A DNA stretch of 64,000 nt from Chryseobacterium bernardetii (lineage in GTDB: Bacteria > Bacteroidota > Bacteroidia > Flavobacteriales > Weeksellaceae), in the NCBI RefSeq assembly GCF_003815975.1, contig NZ_CP033932.1:3081501-3145500 (forward strand). Direction: 5' to 3'. A program made the translations under genes and the position numbers. The notes beneath the pieces are model-generated. The model did no database searches. It was not told the origin of the DNA and saw nothing but the letters and a program-made list of their open reading frames with translations. Shown here piece after piece: positions 43,149 to 51,999 of this stretch. The number at the start of each line of letters is the position of its first letter. Within the stretch, counting starts at the first letter, position 1.

Positions 43149-43994
43149 ATGTCTGCCTTAGAAAAGTTCGGAGTTGAAATTTTTACGCAAAAAAACATTT
43201 TCGAGAGAATTGCTGTTGATAAGCCTTTCCGTCCCGATAATCCGGCTTTTATTTTCATTAAATCAGGAACTATAAGACTTCGCCAGCACTTTAGTGATCT
43301 GGAAGTTTCTGCCAATATGTTTATGGTAACCGATCCGCAAACCATTTATGAAGTGATATCGGTGACTGACGATTTTCAATCCAGAATGGTTTCTTATAAA
43401 AGAGAATTTATCTCAGCTTTATCTTTAAAATTCAACAGGCTGATTACGTATCGCTATTTCAGGCAGCAGATGAATAAGGGAGTTCCATTTCCTGAAAATG
43501 AAATGGAGGTGGTATGGAAAAGTGTCAATTTCCTAAAATACATTTTGGATTCTGAGACTGATATGCTCTACAAAAAAGAAATGGTGGAACATCTTTTCTC
43601 TGTTTTCTGCTACCAGATGGCCGGAATTATCTCGAAAGAAGATACTAATTCTATGAATCAGATGTCCAGGCAGGAAGAAATTGTCTTTGTTTTTCTTACA
43701 GACCTTGCCGAATATCATCTTACAGAAAGAACTGTTGAGTTTTATGCCGAAAGACAGTCTATTACAACCAGACATCTTTCATCTGTCGTTAAAGAAGTGA
43801 CAGGAAAGTCTGCCAGCCAGATCATTGCTTTAATTGTGATGAATGAAGCCAAAGTACTCCTGAACTCTTCCAATAAACCTGTTTCAGAGATCTCGTCTAT
43901 CCTTGGTTTTAGCGATCAGTATGCATTTTCTCACTTTTTTAAAAAGCATATGGAAGTGAGCCCCAGACAGTACAGACATCAGTTCGAAAACTAA
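43149..43994 (+). CDS. AraC-family transcriptional regulator
   Basis: 281 residues: an N-terminal cupin-like sensor region (about 1-150) and a C-terminal double helix-turn-helix (about 185-280) with FYAERQSITTRHLSSVVKEVTGKSASQIIALIVMNEAKVLLNSSNKPVSEISSILGFSDQYAFSHFFKKHMEVSPRQYR-type AraC signatures (shown here by position only: GFSDQYAFSHFFKKH at about 250-264). It directly precedes and probably controls the tolC-hlyD-MFS-receptor genes. The -7 element ends 4 nt before its ATG, so its message should be leaderless. Confidence 0.9.
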   Translation: MSALEKFGVEIFTQKNIFERIAVDKPFRPDNPAFIFIKSGTIRLRQHFSDLEVSANMFMVTDPQTIYEVISVTDDFQSRMVSYKREFISALSLKFNRLITYRYFRQQMNKGVPFPENEMEVVWKSVNFLKYILDSETDMLYKKEMVEHLFSVFCYQMAGIISKEDTNSMNQMSRQEEIVFVFLTDLAEYHLTERTVEFYAERQSITTRHLSSVVKEVTGKSASQIIALIVMNEAKVLLNSSNKPVSEISSILGFSDQYAFSHFFKKHMEVSPRQYRHQFEN

Positions 43995-44023
43995 AATCCT
44001 ACATTTGAACATCTTTTTCCAAA

Positions 44024-44039
44024 AATCAAACATTTGATT
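44024..44039. promoter_or_regulatory. Palindromic operator candidate AATCAAA-CA-TTTGATT
   Basis: Perfect 7-bp inverted repeat that contains the -33 TTTG of the tolC promoter, so a bound regulator would block or recruit polymerase. The AraC protein encoded just upstream is the obvious candidate. Confidence 0.5.
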
Positions 44040-44063
44040 GATTTTGTTGTTGTCCTAACTTTG
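44033..44063 (+). promoter_or_regulatory. Consensus promoter of the efflux/siderophore operon
   Basis: TTTG at 44033-44036, 19-nt spacer, TAACTTTG at 44056-44063; ATG 44084 follows after 20 nt. Confidence 0.75.
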
Positions 44064-44083
44064 TATCCGTAAAACAAGGTAAA

Positions 44084-45394
44084 ATGACAAAGAAAATAAA
44101 AACAGCACTATCAGTTCTGATAGCAGCTTTTCCTGCGCTGTTTTTTTCGCAACAGGTGAAACAGATGACCGCAGGTGAGATTGCCGAACTGGCAATTCAG
44201 AATCATCAGCAGTTGAAGGTTTCAGCGCAGAATATTGATATTGCCAAACAGAATATCAATGTCGCAAAGCTTCAGAAACTTCCAACCATAACAGCTTCTA
44301 CAAGCCAATTCTATTTGGGGGATGCAGTAGCCATTGATAAAGACTTTTCAAATTCTACAAAAGTACCTATGCCTCATTACGGAAGTTCGTATGCGGTTCA
44401 GGCCACACAACTGATCTTCAAAGGAGGACTGGTGAATAAATCCATTGAAATGGCGGGGCTTCGTGAACAGCTTTCTGAACTGGATCTGGAGAAAAATAAG
44501 CAGGATGTGAAATTTTTAGTGATTTCCAATTATCTGGATGTGTATAAGATCATTAACCAGGAAGAAGTTTTTCAGAATAATAAAAAGCTAGCCCAGGAAC
44601 GTCTTAAAAATATCCAGAAGTTCTATCAGCAGGGAATGGTGACCCGAAACGAAGTAATTCGCGGTGAGCTTGCTCTTAAAAATCTGGATCAGGGAATTTT
44701 AACGCTATCAAACAATAGAAAGATCCTTACTTACAATTTAAATATTGCTTTAGGTTTGCCTTCTGACACAGAAATAATTCCCACTGAAAGTCTGGAAAAT
44801 AAAGCATCCGGAATCGGGATGGATTATTATATGGATCTTGCGCACAACAGCAATCCCGCATTGAAATCGGCACAAAAAAATATTGCGGTAGCGGATAAGA
44901 ATATTGAAATTATTAAAACCGATAACCTGCCTACGGTAGCAGGATTTGGCGGATATACCTTACAAAGACCAATTACTACGAGAAACCCTGTTTTGGATAT
45001 GTATTCAGGAGGTTGGCAGACAGGTGTTTCTCTTAGTTACAATATCGATACCCTGTATAAAACAAAGGAAAAAGTAAAATTAGGAGAGCTGCAGAAAAAT
45101 CAGGCGAATGATGCGATGACCTTGGTACAGCAGAATGTAGATATGGGAGTGAATGCGGCCTATACCAAATACCAGGAAGCGATTCAGCAGGCAGATATTT
45201 TAAACGATTCCAAGAGGCTGGCAGAGGAAAACTATAAAATTACCGAAGCTAAATATCTGAATCAATTGGCTGTGCAGGCAGAAATGATTGATGCACAGAA
45301 CCAGAAACTGCAGTCAGAACTGGATTATGCCAATGCAGAGATCAATGTTTTGTATCAATATTATAACCTTTTGAAAGCTACGGGAACACTTTAA
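44084..45394 (+). CDS. TolC-family outer membrane efflux channel
   Basis: 436 residues: signal peptide (about 1-22, ending FFSQ) and two repeats of the outer-membrane efflux protein fold with long helices (for example LREQLSELDLEKNKQDVKFLVISNYLDVYKI and AEENYKITEAKYLNQLAVQAEMIDAQNQKLQSE). It provides the outer channel of a tripartite pump with the HlyD-type adaptor and MFS protein encoded next. First gene of the operon. Confidence 0.92.
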   Translation: MTKKIKTALSVLIAAFPALFFSQQVKQMTAGEIAELAIQNHQQLKVSAQNIDIAKQNINVAKLQKLPTITASTSQFYLGDAVAIDKDFSNSTKVPMPHYGSSYAVQATQLIFKGGLVNKSIEMAGLREQLSELDLEKNKQDVKFLVISNYLDVYKIINQEEVFQNNKKLAQERLKNIQKFYQQGMVTRNEVIRGELALKNLDQGILTLSNNRKILTYNLNIALGLPSDTEIIPTESLENKASGIGMDYYMDLAHNSNPALKSAQKNIAVADKNIEIIKTDNLPTVAGFGGYTLQRPITTRNPVLDMYSGGWQTGVSLSYNIDTLYKTKEKVKLGELQKNQANDAMTLVQQNVDMGVNAAYTKYQEAIQQADILNDSKRLAEENYKITEAKYLNQLAVQAEMIDAQNQKLQSELDYANAEINVLYQYYNLLKATGTL

Positions 45395-45418
45395 TTTTTT
45401 AAAACTGAAATCAACACA

Positions 45419-46537
45419 ATGGAAAACAAGGAACAAACAACTCAAAATACTACGCCTGCTCCCGCAAGACCAGCGGCAGACAGCAAAAAAAAGCAGAACA
45501 AGAAAAATAAAATCAGAGCAATCATTTCCAATATCATTGTTTTTCTGGTGATCGGATTCGGGCTATTTTGGCTGATCCGTGAATATTTTCATATCGGAAA
45601 CAAAACCTATACGGAAGCGGCTCAGGTAGAAGAATTCATTAATCCTATTAATACAAGGGTTTCTGCTTATATCAAAGAAATAAAATTTATTGAGCACCAA
45701 AAGGTTAAAAAAGGAGATACGCTGGTTATTCTGGATGAACGTGAAATCCTTACCCAATTAGGACAGGCTGAAGCAGCTTACCAGAATGCAATGGCTCAGA
45801 AAACGGCAACCAGTTCTTCGGTAAATACCGTTTCCAACAATATTAATGTAATGAAATCTAATATTGCCGGAGCAAAAGCAAGACTTTGGAATGCAGAACA
45901 GAACCTTAACCGATATAAAAATCTTTTAGCTGCAGAAGCGGTAACAAGACAACAGTACGATCAGGTAAAAACAGAATATGATGCCCAAAAGGCTGCCTAT
46001 GAAACATTGGTGAATCAAAAACAATCGGCAAACCTTTCCACTACAGAAGTCAAAAGCAGATTAGGAATCAATGATGCAGAGATCAAAAGAACAAAATCTG
46101 CATTGGATATGGCAAGAATCAACCTTTCTTACACGGTTATTACAGCGCCTTATGACGGAGTGATGGGAAGAAGAACAATTTCCGAAGGCCAACTGATTCA
46201 GCCGGGTCAGCAAGTGGCAACCATCGTATTAAATGGTCAGAAATGGGTAACTGCTAACTTCCTTGAAAGCCAGATGCCTAATATTAAAGTAGGAGAGAAA
46301 ATGATGATGACAGCAGATGCTTTGGGTGGAAAACAGTTTGAAGGAGTGGTTACTGCTGTTTCTGCAGCTACCGGATCAAGATATTCAAGTGTACCGACAG
46401 ATAACTCTAGCGGTAACTTCATTAAAGTACAGCAGAGAATTCCTGTGAGAATTGAGTTCACAGCTTCTAATAAAAAAGAAGATCTTGAGAAGCTGAGCGC
46501 AGGGATGAATATGAACGTGAATATTAATAAAGACTAG
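45419..46537 (+). CDS. HlyD/EmrA-family membrane fusion protein
   Basis: 372 residues: a Lys-rich cytosolic tail, one transmembrane helix (about 35-57), a barrel-sandwich lipoyl half (EEFINPINTRVSAYIKEIKFIEHQKVKKGDTLVILDE), a long coiled coil (about 105-210), and the second lipoyl half with YTVITAPYDGVMGRRTISEGQLIQPGQQ. This is the EmrA layout. It should link the MFS pump to the TolC-like channel. 24-bp gap to the gene before it. Confidence 0.92.
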   Translation: MENKEQTTQNTTPAPARPAADSKKKQNKKNKIRAIISNIIVFLVIGFGLFWLIREYFHIGNKTYTEAAQVEEFINPINTRVSAYIKEIKFIEHQKVKKGDTLVILDEREILTQLGQAEAAYQNAMAQKTATSSSVNTVSNNINVMKSNIAGAKARLWNAEQNLNRYKNLLAAEAVTRQQYDQVKTEYDAQKAAYETLVNQKQSANLSTTEVKSRLGINDAEIKRTKSALDMARINLSYTVITAPYDGVMGRRTISEGQLIQPGQQVATIVLNGQKWVTANFLESQMPNIKVGEKMMMTADALGGKQFEGVVTAVSAATGSRYSSVPTDNSSGNFIKVQQRIPVRIEFTASNKKEDLEKLSAGMNMNVNINKD

Positions 46538-46538
46538 A

Positions 46539-46634
46539 AGATGGAAGATATCAGATTCCAGACATATGCAGTGTGAAAGGCTATGGTTGAATGTCTGAAA
46601 AGTCTGTCATCTGATATCTGAAATCTATCATCTA
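46539..46634. repeat. REP-like extragenic inverted repeat
   Basis: AGATATCAGATTCCAGACAT (46546-46565) faces GTCTGTCATCTGATATCT (46602-46619), a long imperfect hairpin between the adaptor and MFS genes, with further pairing outward (AGATGG with CATCT). Its wording resembles the dispersed hairpins of Chryseobacterium genomes; copy number cannot be judged here. Confidence 0.7.
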
Positions 46635-46638
46635 CAAT

Positions 46639-48231
46639 ATGTACAATAAAGGATTATATAGCGACTGGGTGCCAAAACCCATACAGCTTCTGCTGATTGT
46701 CTTGCTGCTTGCTGTAGTAATGCCGATTGGCGGGGTGTATACCGGGAACATCAGTTATCTTGTGAGCGGTACCGGAGCTATGACAGAATATTTTATGTGG
46801 GCGAATTATGCAACCACAATAGGAATGGGAGCCTGTATGCCTGTTGTTCTCAGAATCAAAATGAGGTTTAAGGTAAGAGATAAAATGGTGCTGCTATTGG
46901 TTCTTTTAGGACTGCTTAGCTATATCAATGGCACTACTTTACAACCCATGATCTTTGTATTTTCGGCTTTACTGATCGGGTTTATGAAGATGATGGTTAC
47001 CATAGAGCTTTTCCTGCCATTGATGGTTATGATAGGAAACAGAGGAATGTTTTATGGCGTGTTCTATACATTTGTTCTGGTAATGAACCAGGTGGCCGTT
47101 TATTATTCAGCAGAATTTGCACTTCTTTACAACTGGCAGCAGTTCTACATTTTTACTGCGGTGCTATGTTTTATTTTAGCGTTGATACACTGGATCTTTA
47201 TGCATGATAAATACTTTGCATTGAAAGTTCCGTTGCATTATATTGACTGGCTGAGCATCCTGCTTTTCATTTCAACATTTATGTTTTCTGCTTATGTATA
47301 TGCATTCGGAAGACAACAGGACTGGCTGAATTCGCCGAATATTATCAATGCAAGTATTGCTGCATTTGTGAGTTTTGCACTGCTTTCCATTCGTCAGTTA
47401 ACGCTGAAGAGACCGTATCTTTCATTCAGGATTTTTACCAAAAGTAATGTACAGCATGGTTTATTTATGCTGTTCTGGCTGGGAATGTTCCTGGGAACAG
47501 CTTCCATTCAGAATACTTTTGCCGTCGGAGTCCTGGGATATGATCCATTAACGAATGCCAAGTTGAGTATGATGATGATTCCGGGAATCATTGTAGCCGG
47601 GATAATTGCTATATTCTGGTTTAAAAAAGAAAAACCATTGAAAATGTATATTTTTTCCGGGTTTGCAGCAATGATAGGTTATGCAATTATTATGTATTTC
47701 TCTATGGTGCTTGAGTTCAGCTATGACAGCTGGTATCTTCCCATGTTTTTAAAGGGGTATGGAATGTGTTCATTGTTTATTTCTGTATGGTTCTATACTC
47801 TGGATAAGCTTGAAATGGACGAAATGCTTGCGGCCATCGGATTGGTATTGGTTTGGAGGACATTTTTGGCAGTAGGTATATTTTCAACCTTATATTCATG
47901 GTTACAGTACCGTTTTCAGGTTACAGCAATAGGTGATCTTGCTGTTTATATGGATGGAATGACCGTTACTCCGCAGAATGTAATGGCGAATATGAAAAGT
48001 ATTCAGTTAAATGCTATTCTGATAGCCACTAAAAAGATATTTGGATTTATTATTCTGATTGGTTTCGGAATTTTACTTTATGTGATTACCCATCATTTTG
48101 GAGCGAAAAGATTCCAGTATTTCAGGTTCATCAGAGTTCTTGGAGGTAAATCTGTTATTGCAAGAAGAAGACTTCGTGAACGTAAAAAATTATTAGAAGA
48201 AATAAAAGACGCGGCAGGGCCTGCGATGTAA
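46639..48231 (+). CDS. MFS efflux transporter (DHA2/EmrB-like)
   Basis: 530 residues, about fourteen transmembrane helices, proton-driven inner-membrane pump. The DHA2-like N-terminus (VVMPIGGVYTGNISYLVSGTGAM) is unusual in lacking the classical motif A loop sequence, and the protein ends with a basic cytosolic tail (RRRLRERKKLLEEIKDA). Partner of the EmrA-like adaptor and TolC channel. In this context the likely cargo is a siderophore or other iron chelator, by inference from the receptor and reductase genes downstream; a toxic organic compound is the alternative. Confidence 0.85.
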   Translation: MYNKGLYSDWVPKPIQLLLIVLLLAVVMPIGGVYTGNISYLVSGTGAMTEYFMWANYATTIGMGACMPVVLRIKMRFKVRDKMVLLLVLLGLLSYINGTTLQPMIFVFSALLIGFMKMMVTIELFLPLMVMIGNRGMFYGVFYTFVLVMNQVAVYYSAEFALLYNWQQFYIFTAVLCFILALIHWIFMHDKYFALKVPLHYIDWLSILLFISTFMFSAYVYAFGRQQDWLNSPNIINASIAAFVSFALLSIRQLTLKRPYLSFRIFTKSNVQHGLFMLFWLGMFLGTASIQNTFAVGVLGYDPLTNAKLSMMMIPGIIVAGIIAIFWFKKEKPLKMYIFSGFAAMIGYAIIMYFSMVLEFSYDSWYLPMFLKGYGMCSLFISVWFYTLDKLEMDEMLAAIGLVLVWRTFLAVGIFSTLYSWLQYRFQVTAIGDLAVYMDGMTVTPQNVMANMKSIQLNAILIATKKIFGFIILIGFGILLYVITHHFGAKRFQYFRFIRVLGGKSVIARRRLRERKKLLEEIKDAAGPAM

Positions 48232-48253
48232 AAGATACCTTGTTTTTCACAGT

Positions 48254-48295
48254 AAGATCCTGGTCCTTCATTGGGCTGGGATCTTGCATTTTTAG
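48254..48295 (+). terminator. Probable terminator of the pump genes
   Basis: AAGATCC / GGATCTT outer stem with inner pairing and a short T-rich stretch after it; weaker than the other terminators. Confidence 0.5.
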
Positions 48296-48499
48296 CGGGA
48301 AAGCGGGAGGCTGCAAGATGAGAGTGATCAAAGACGGGTAACGGCTCAGCGTAAGTAAATTATTGCAAAGAAGTTACGATTACTTCAGCTATACTGATGA
48401 CATCGATGACTTCCAGCCTCCAGTTTCTATCTTCCAGCCTTTTTTCAAAAAAATGAAAAATTTCATGCTTTCTTATTTTTATTGTTTCTAAATAAAAAT

Positions 48500-48507
48500 T
48501 ATATTTG
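48500..48507 (+). promoter_or_regulatory. -7 element for the siderophore receptor gene
   Basis: TATATTTG, 28 nt before ATG 48536; the receptor can be transcribed separately from the pump. Confidence 0.55.
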
Positions 48508-48535
48508 CGGGATTATAAAACTTTGATTTGAAGGA

Positions 48536-50749
48536 ATGAAAAAGCATTATGCATTCATAGGTCTTTTAGCATCGGGATTACTATTTTCCCAGACCCTTAA
48601 AGACTCTGTAGCCTCTAAAGGCATAGAAGATGTTGTGATTGTAGCATCCAGAAAACCTACCAAAATTTCCGAAATTCCAGGTACTGTTTGGGTTGTTCAG
48701 AAAGAAAAGATTCAGGAACAGGCCAAAAGTGGTGTTCCAATTAAGGAAATGTTATCCATTTTAATCCCAAGTATGGATATCGGTCCGCAGGGAAGAACCA
48801 ATTACGGGCAGAACATGAGAGGGCGTTCCGCTTTGGTGATGATTGATGGAGTTTCTTTGAACAGTATCCGTGCAATCAGCCGTCAGCTGGATGCTATTGA
48901 CCCATTTAATATTGAAAGGATAGAGGTGCTTTCCGGAGCAAGTTCTATCTATGGAGGAAATGCGACAGGGGGTATTATCAATATTATTACAAAAACACCA
49001 TTTAAAAAAGGAATAGGCGGAGAAACAGAATTAGGAGTGCGTACAGGATTTATGGGTAAAGATGATCATGATTTCCGTGCAGCCCAATCCATTTCAGGAA
49101 AAGGAGATAAGTTCTTCGGAAGATTAGGGGTAGCTTACCAGCAGAATGGAGGAGTGTATGGAGCAGATCAGAAACAGCTGTTTACCGATATTACCCAGAC
49201 CGATCTTCAGTACAACCAATCTATTGACATCCTGGCAACAGGAGGGTATCAATTCAACAGCAAGCATAAAATAACGGCTTCCCTTCAATATTATAATTCC
49301 AGATTCAATGGTGACAGAAGCCTGTATTTGGGTGAAAACCTTAGTGCTTTTACAAAGAAAGATGGAAGTCTTCTGGAAATGAGAGATGGTTTTTCCTCTG
49401 ATAAAAATGTAGGAACAGAACGTTATATGGCAACTGTGGCTTATAACGGAAACGGAATTCTGGGAGGTCAGGATCTGTATATCCAGCTTGCTACAAGAGG
49501 AGAGAAATTAGGGTTTTATCCTTTCCCGGGTAATGTAGCTTTAAAGACTTCAAAGATTGCTTATATGTCTTCTTCGCAGCAGGATACCTATTATTCAGGA
49601 ATAAAAGCATTATTATCTAAATCATGGAAGGGATTCAATGTTACCTATGGAGCAGACATAGATTTTGAAAAATTTGAAGGAACGCAATCTATATATGATA
49701 TAACAAAAACAATGTCGAGTGGGGGACTGATTAATGAAACCCAATACAGACTTGGAAGATATCCTACCAATCACTCACAAAGCTATGCAGGGTATGTTCA
49801 GGCAAAATACAATATCATTCCAAAATTACAGCTAAATGCAGGAGTACGTTACCAGCACATCAATGTAAAGATGGATGATTTTGTAGGCTCTGAGCAGCAA
49901 ACGCAAATTGCTATGGGATACGGAACCTCTGCTTCTGCCATTCCCGGAGGAGAAAGCTCTTATAACGTAACATTAGCGAATGCCGGATTGCTATATAAAA
50001 TTAACGAGCAGCATCAGGTTTGGGGAACATTCTCTCAGGGCGCAAGTCTGGCAGACCCGGCTAAATTCTACGGAATAGGAAAATATGCTCTGAATGGAAA
50101 CGGAAATTGGGATGTAATTTCAAGTATCAATGTAAAAGACCAGCCTTTACAAGCTATCAAAACCAACCAGTTTGAAGTAGGATACCGTATCAATAAAGAC
50201 GGATTGCGAGCACAGATGGCCGGATTCTTAAGCAATTCTGACAAAACTGTAACGGTGGACAAAAAAACATTCCAGATCCTTGTCAATGATTTGAAATTAA
50301 GAAATATGGGGATTGAAGCTGAGGTTTCTTATTCCATGAATAATGGAGTGTATTTTGGAGCCAGCGGATTACTGATCAGATCCGAAGTAGACAACAAAGG
50401 AGAATGGCAGAAACAGGAAATTTATAATGCTTCACCATCAAAACTGGTAACCTATATTGGATATAATGTGAAAAACTGGTCGTTCAGATTTCAGTCATTA
50501 CAGAATTTCAAGCAGGAGGATGAACTTAAGAATGTAGTGGAGGGCTACAATACCTCGGACCTTATGATGGGTTACCGATTCCGGTTTGGAAAATTGAATC
50601 TTGGAATTCAGAATCTGTTCAATACAGATTATCAGACCATCTGGAGCAAACGTTCCCAGGTTTTATATTCAAGCTATGGAATTCCGGACCTGTTTAACTA
50701 TAAAGGAAGAGGCAGAACATTTAATCTGTCGTATACTTTCGAATTTTAA
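48536..50749 (+). CDS. TonB-dependent siderophore receptor
   Basis: 737-residue outer-membrane receptor. Signal peptide (about 1-18, ending LFSQ), plug domain (about 30-160) with ARQ-type text MRGRSALVMIDGVSLNS and IERIEVLSGASSIYGGNATGGIINIITK, then a 22-strand barrel ending RGRTFNLSYTFEF with the usual terminal Phe. The plug and barrel resemble ferrichrome/ferrioxamine-type siderophore receptors, and the next gene encodes a siderophore-interacting reductase, which supports iron-chelate uptake. It is probably a separate transcript from the efflux genes. Confidence 0.9.
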   Translation: MKKHYAFIGLLASGLLFSQTLKDSVASKGIEDVVIVASRKPTKISEIPGTVWVVQKEKIQEQAKSGVPIKEMLSILIPSMDIGPQGRTNYGQNMRGRSALVMIDGVSLNSIRAISRQLDAIDPFNIERIEVLSGASSIYGGNATGGIINIITKTPFKKGIGGETELGVRTGFMGKDDHDFRAAQSISGKGDKFFGRLGVAYQQNGGVYGADQKQLFTDITQTDLQYNQSIDILATGGYQFNSKHKITASLQYYNSRFNGDRSLYLGENLSAFTKKDGSLLEMRDGFSSDKNVGTERYMATVAYNGNGILGGQDLYIQLATRGEKLGFYPFPGNVALKTSKIAYMSSSQQDTYYSGIKALLSKSWKGFNVTYGADIDFEKFEGTQSIYDITKTMSSGGLINETQYRLGRYPTNHSQSYAGYVQAKYNIIPKLQLNAGVRYQHINVKMDDFVGSEQQTQIAMGYGTSASAIPGGESSYNVTLANAGLLYKINEQHQVWGTFSQGASLADPAKFYGIGKYALNGNGNWDVISSINVKDQPLQAIKTNQFEVGYRINKDGLRAQMAGFLSNSDKTVTVDKKTFQILVNDLKLRNMGIEAEVSYSMNNGVYFGASGLLIRSEVDNKGEWQKQEIYNASPSKLVTYIGYNVKNWSFRFQSLQNFKQEDELKNVVEGYNTSDLMMGYRFRFGKLNLGIQNLFNTDYQTIWSKRSQVLYSSYGIPDLFNYKGRGRTFNLSYTFEF

Positions 50750-50798
50750 AAATAAGATTAGGGTACTCATGCCTTAGTCTGGATCAAATACTTTCTAC

Positions 50799-50835
50799 AA
50801 ATCCGGTTTCTGATACTGATCGGAAGCCGGATTTT
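50799..50835 (+). terminator. Hairpin between receptor and reductase genes
   Basis: AAATCCGG / CCGGATTT stem extended by TTTC/GGAA pairing, followed by a weak T-rich stretch. It could reduce read-through into the next gene or protect the upstream mRNA. Confidence 0.6.
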
Positions 50836-50856
50836 AACTTAAAAATTAATTCAGTT

Positions 50857-51669
50857 ATGGCTCAAATTTCAACAGGGCAGTTTATTGCCGAAGTCACCAG
50901 AAAAGAATACATCACAGATCACTTTATCAGAGTATATCTGTATTCTCCTGAAGTTTATTTATTCAAAAATACCACAATCGGAGACAATAATAAAATTGCA
51001 GTTCCACCTGCCGGATTAAATGAAGTTTATTTTCCGATGCTGGATGAAAACCATGAATGGGTATATCCGTCAAAAGAAGTCGCTCCTTCTATCCGAACTT
51101 ATACACACAGGGGAATTGATCTGGAAAAGAATGAAGTGTTTATTGATTTTGCAGATCATGGAGATGGTGGCCCAGCTTCAAAATGGGCAAGGGAAGCAGA
51201 AGCCGGGGCAAAACTTGGTATCATGATGCGCCTGGATGGAAAAAAGCTGTATCCTGAAGCAGAATGGTATTTACTGGCTGGAGATACTACGGCAATTCCT
51301 GTTCTGAGCGCTATTCTGGAAACCCTTCCTGAAACAGCAAAAGGAATCTGTATTATTGAAGTTCACGGCAAAGAAGATGAACAGGTATTGGAAACTAAAG
51401 CAGATATTGAGTTTAAATGGCTTCATAATCCGCAACCTCAGATCAGTAGTGAAATTGCTGATGCAGTAAAGAACATTGAGATTCCTGAAACCTCAAAATT
51501 CGGATATGTAGCTTGTGAATTTTCCAGTGTTAAAGAAATACGCACTTATCTGCGAAAAGAAAAAAACTGGACATCAAAAGAACTCTATGCATTTTCTTAC
51601 TGGAAAGCAGGGAAAGCAGAGAATGAATCGCAGGCAGACAGACATGAAGAAAAAGAATCAATAGCATAA
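50857..51669 (+). CDS. Siderophore-interacting protein (ViuB/YqjH family)
   Basis: 270-residue cytosolic flavoprotein that reduces iron(III)-siderophores so that iron is released. FAD-binding RTYTHRG lies at 80-86, followed by DFADHGDGGPASKWAREAEAGAKLGIM, the NAD(P)H-binding-like YLLAGDTTAIPVLSAIL and the C-terminal YWKAGKAENE typical of the family. It follows the siderophore receptor gene on the same strand and completes the uptake route. No membrane iron-siderophore permease is encoded in the window. Confidence 0.92.
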   Translation: MAQISTGQFIAEVTRKEYITDHFIRVYLYSPEVYLFKNTTIGDNNKIAVPPAGLNEVYFPMLDENHEWVYPSKEVAPSIRTYTHRGIDLEKNEVFIDFADHGDGGPASKWAREAEAGAKLGIMMRLDGKKLYPEAEWYLLAGDTTAIPVLSAILETLPETAKGICIIEVHGKEDEQVLETKADIEFKWLHNPQPQISSEIADAVKNIEIPETSKFGYVACEFSSVKEIRTYLRKEKNWTSKELYAFSYWKAGKAENESQADRHEEKESIA

Positions 51670-51713
51670 CCTGGGCCCTGGTAAGAAAATTTCTCAATAT
51701 TTTTAACGCTGAG

Positions 51714-51866
51714 GTCGCAAAGTTTTTTATTAAACTTGAAAATATTTTCGTTCGCAAAGGCATTTCATGTAGCTAAAACATACACTGTTTCATTGCTGAG
51801 TGAAAACGCCTTTGCGATCTTATAAAAAGCATGAACATCCTAAAAACCTTGCGATCTATTGCGTTA
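51714..51866. repeat. Nested inverted repeat, 153 bp
   Basis: Outer arms TAACGC (51714-51719) and GCGTTA (51861-51866); inner perfect arms CGCAAAGGC (51753-51761) and GCCTTTGCG (51808-51816), with TTCA/TGAA pairing near the inner arms. Resembles a dispersed extragenic element of flavobacteria; copy number elsewhere cannot be judged. Confidence 0.65.
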
Positions 51867-51963
51867 TAATATTGCATATGATGAAGATCCCAGTAAAGTT
51901 AAAGTAATACAAACCTCGTAACCCGTAACCCGAATCCAACAACTCAAAACTCGCCATTCCAAC

Positions 51964-51995
51964 TTTGAACTTTACCGCTTGAAGCCGTATCTTTG
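51964..51995 (+). promoter_or_regulatory. Consensus promoter of the methyltransferase, leaderless
   Basis: TTTG at 51964-51967, 20-nt spacer, TATCTTTG at 51988-51995; ATG 52000 follows after 4 nt. Confidence 0.75.
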
Positions 51996-51999
51996 CAGC

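Larger units (their letters stand above)
48232..48535. other. Intergenic region with hairpins between the pump and receptor genes
   Basis: Contains an imperfect terminator-like hairpin (48254-48285), a purine-rich repeat-like stretch (48296-48330: GCGGGAGGCTGCAAGATGAG) mirrored by CTTCCAGCCTCC near 48411, and the -7 element of the receptor gene. No ORF is supported. Confidence 0.5.
51670..51999. other. Intergenic region with nested inverted repeats and heptamer repeats
   Basis: 330 bp without a supported gene. It contains a large nested inverted repeat (51714-51866) and three short direct repeats (CGTAACC, CGTAACC, CGAATCC at 51917-51937), then the promoter of the methyltransferase gene. Confidence 0.7.

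Noticed and set aside
51979..51999. TTG start for the SAM methyltransferase
   Set aside because: It lies upstream of the -7 element, so it would not be in the transcript.
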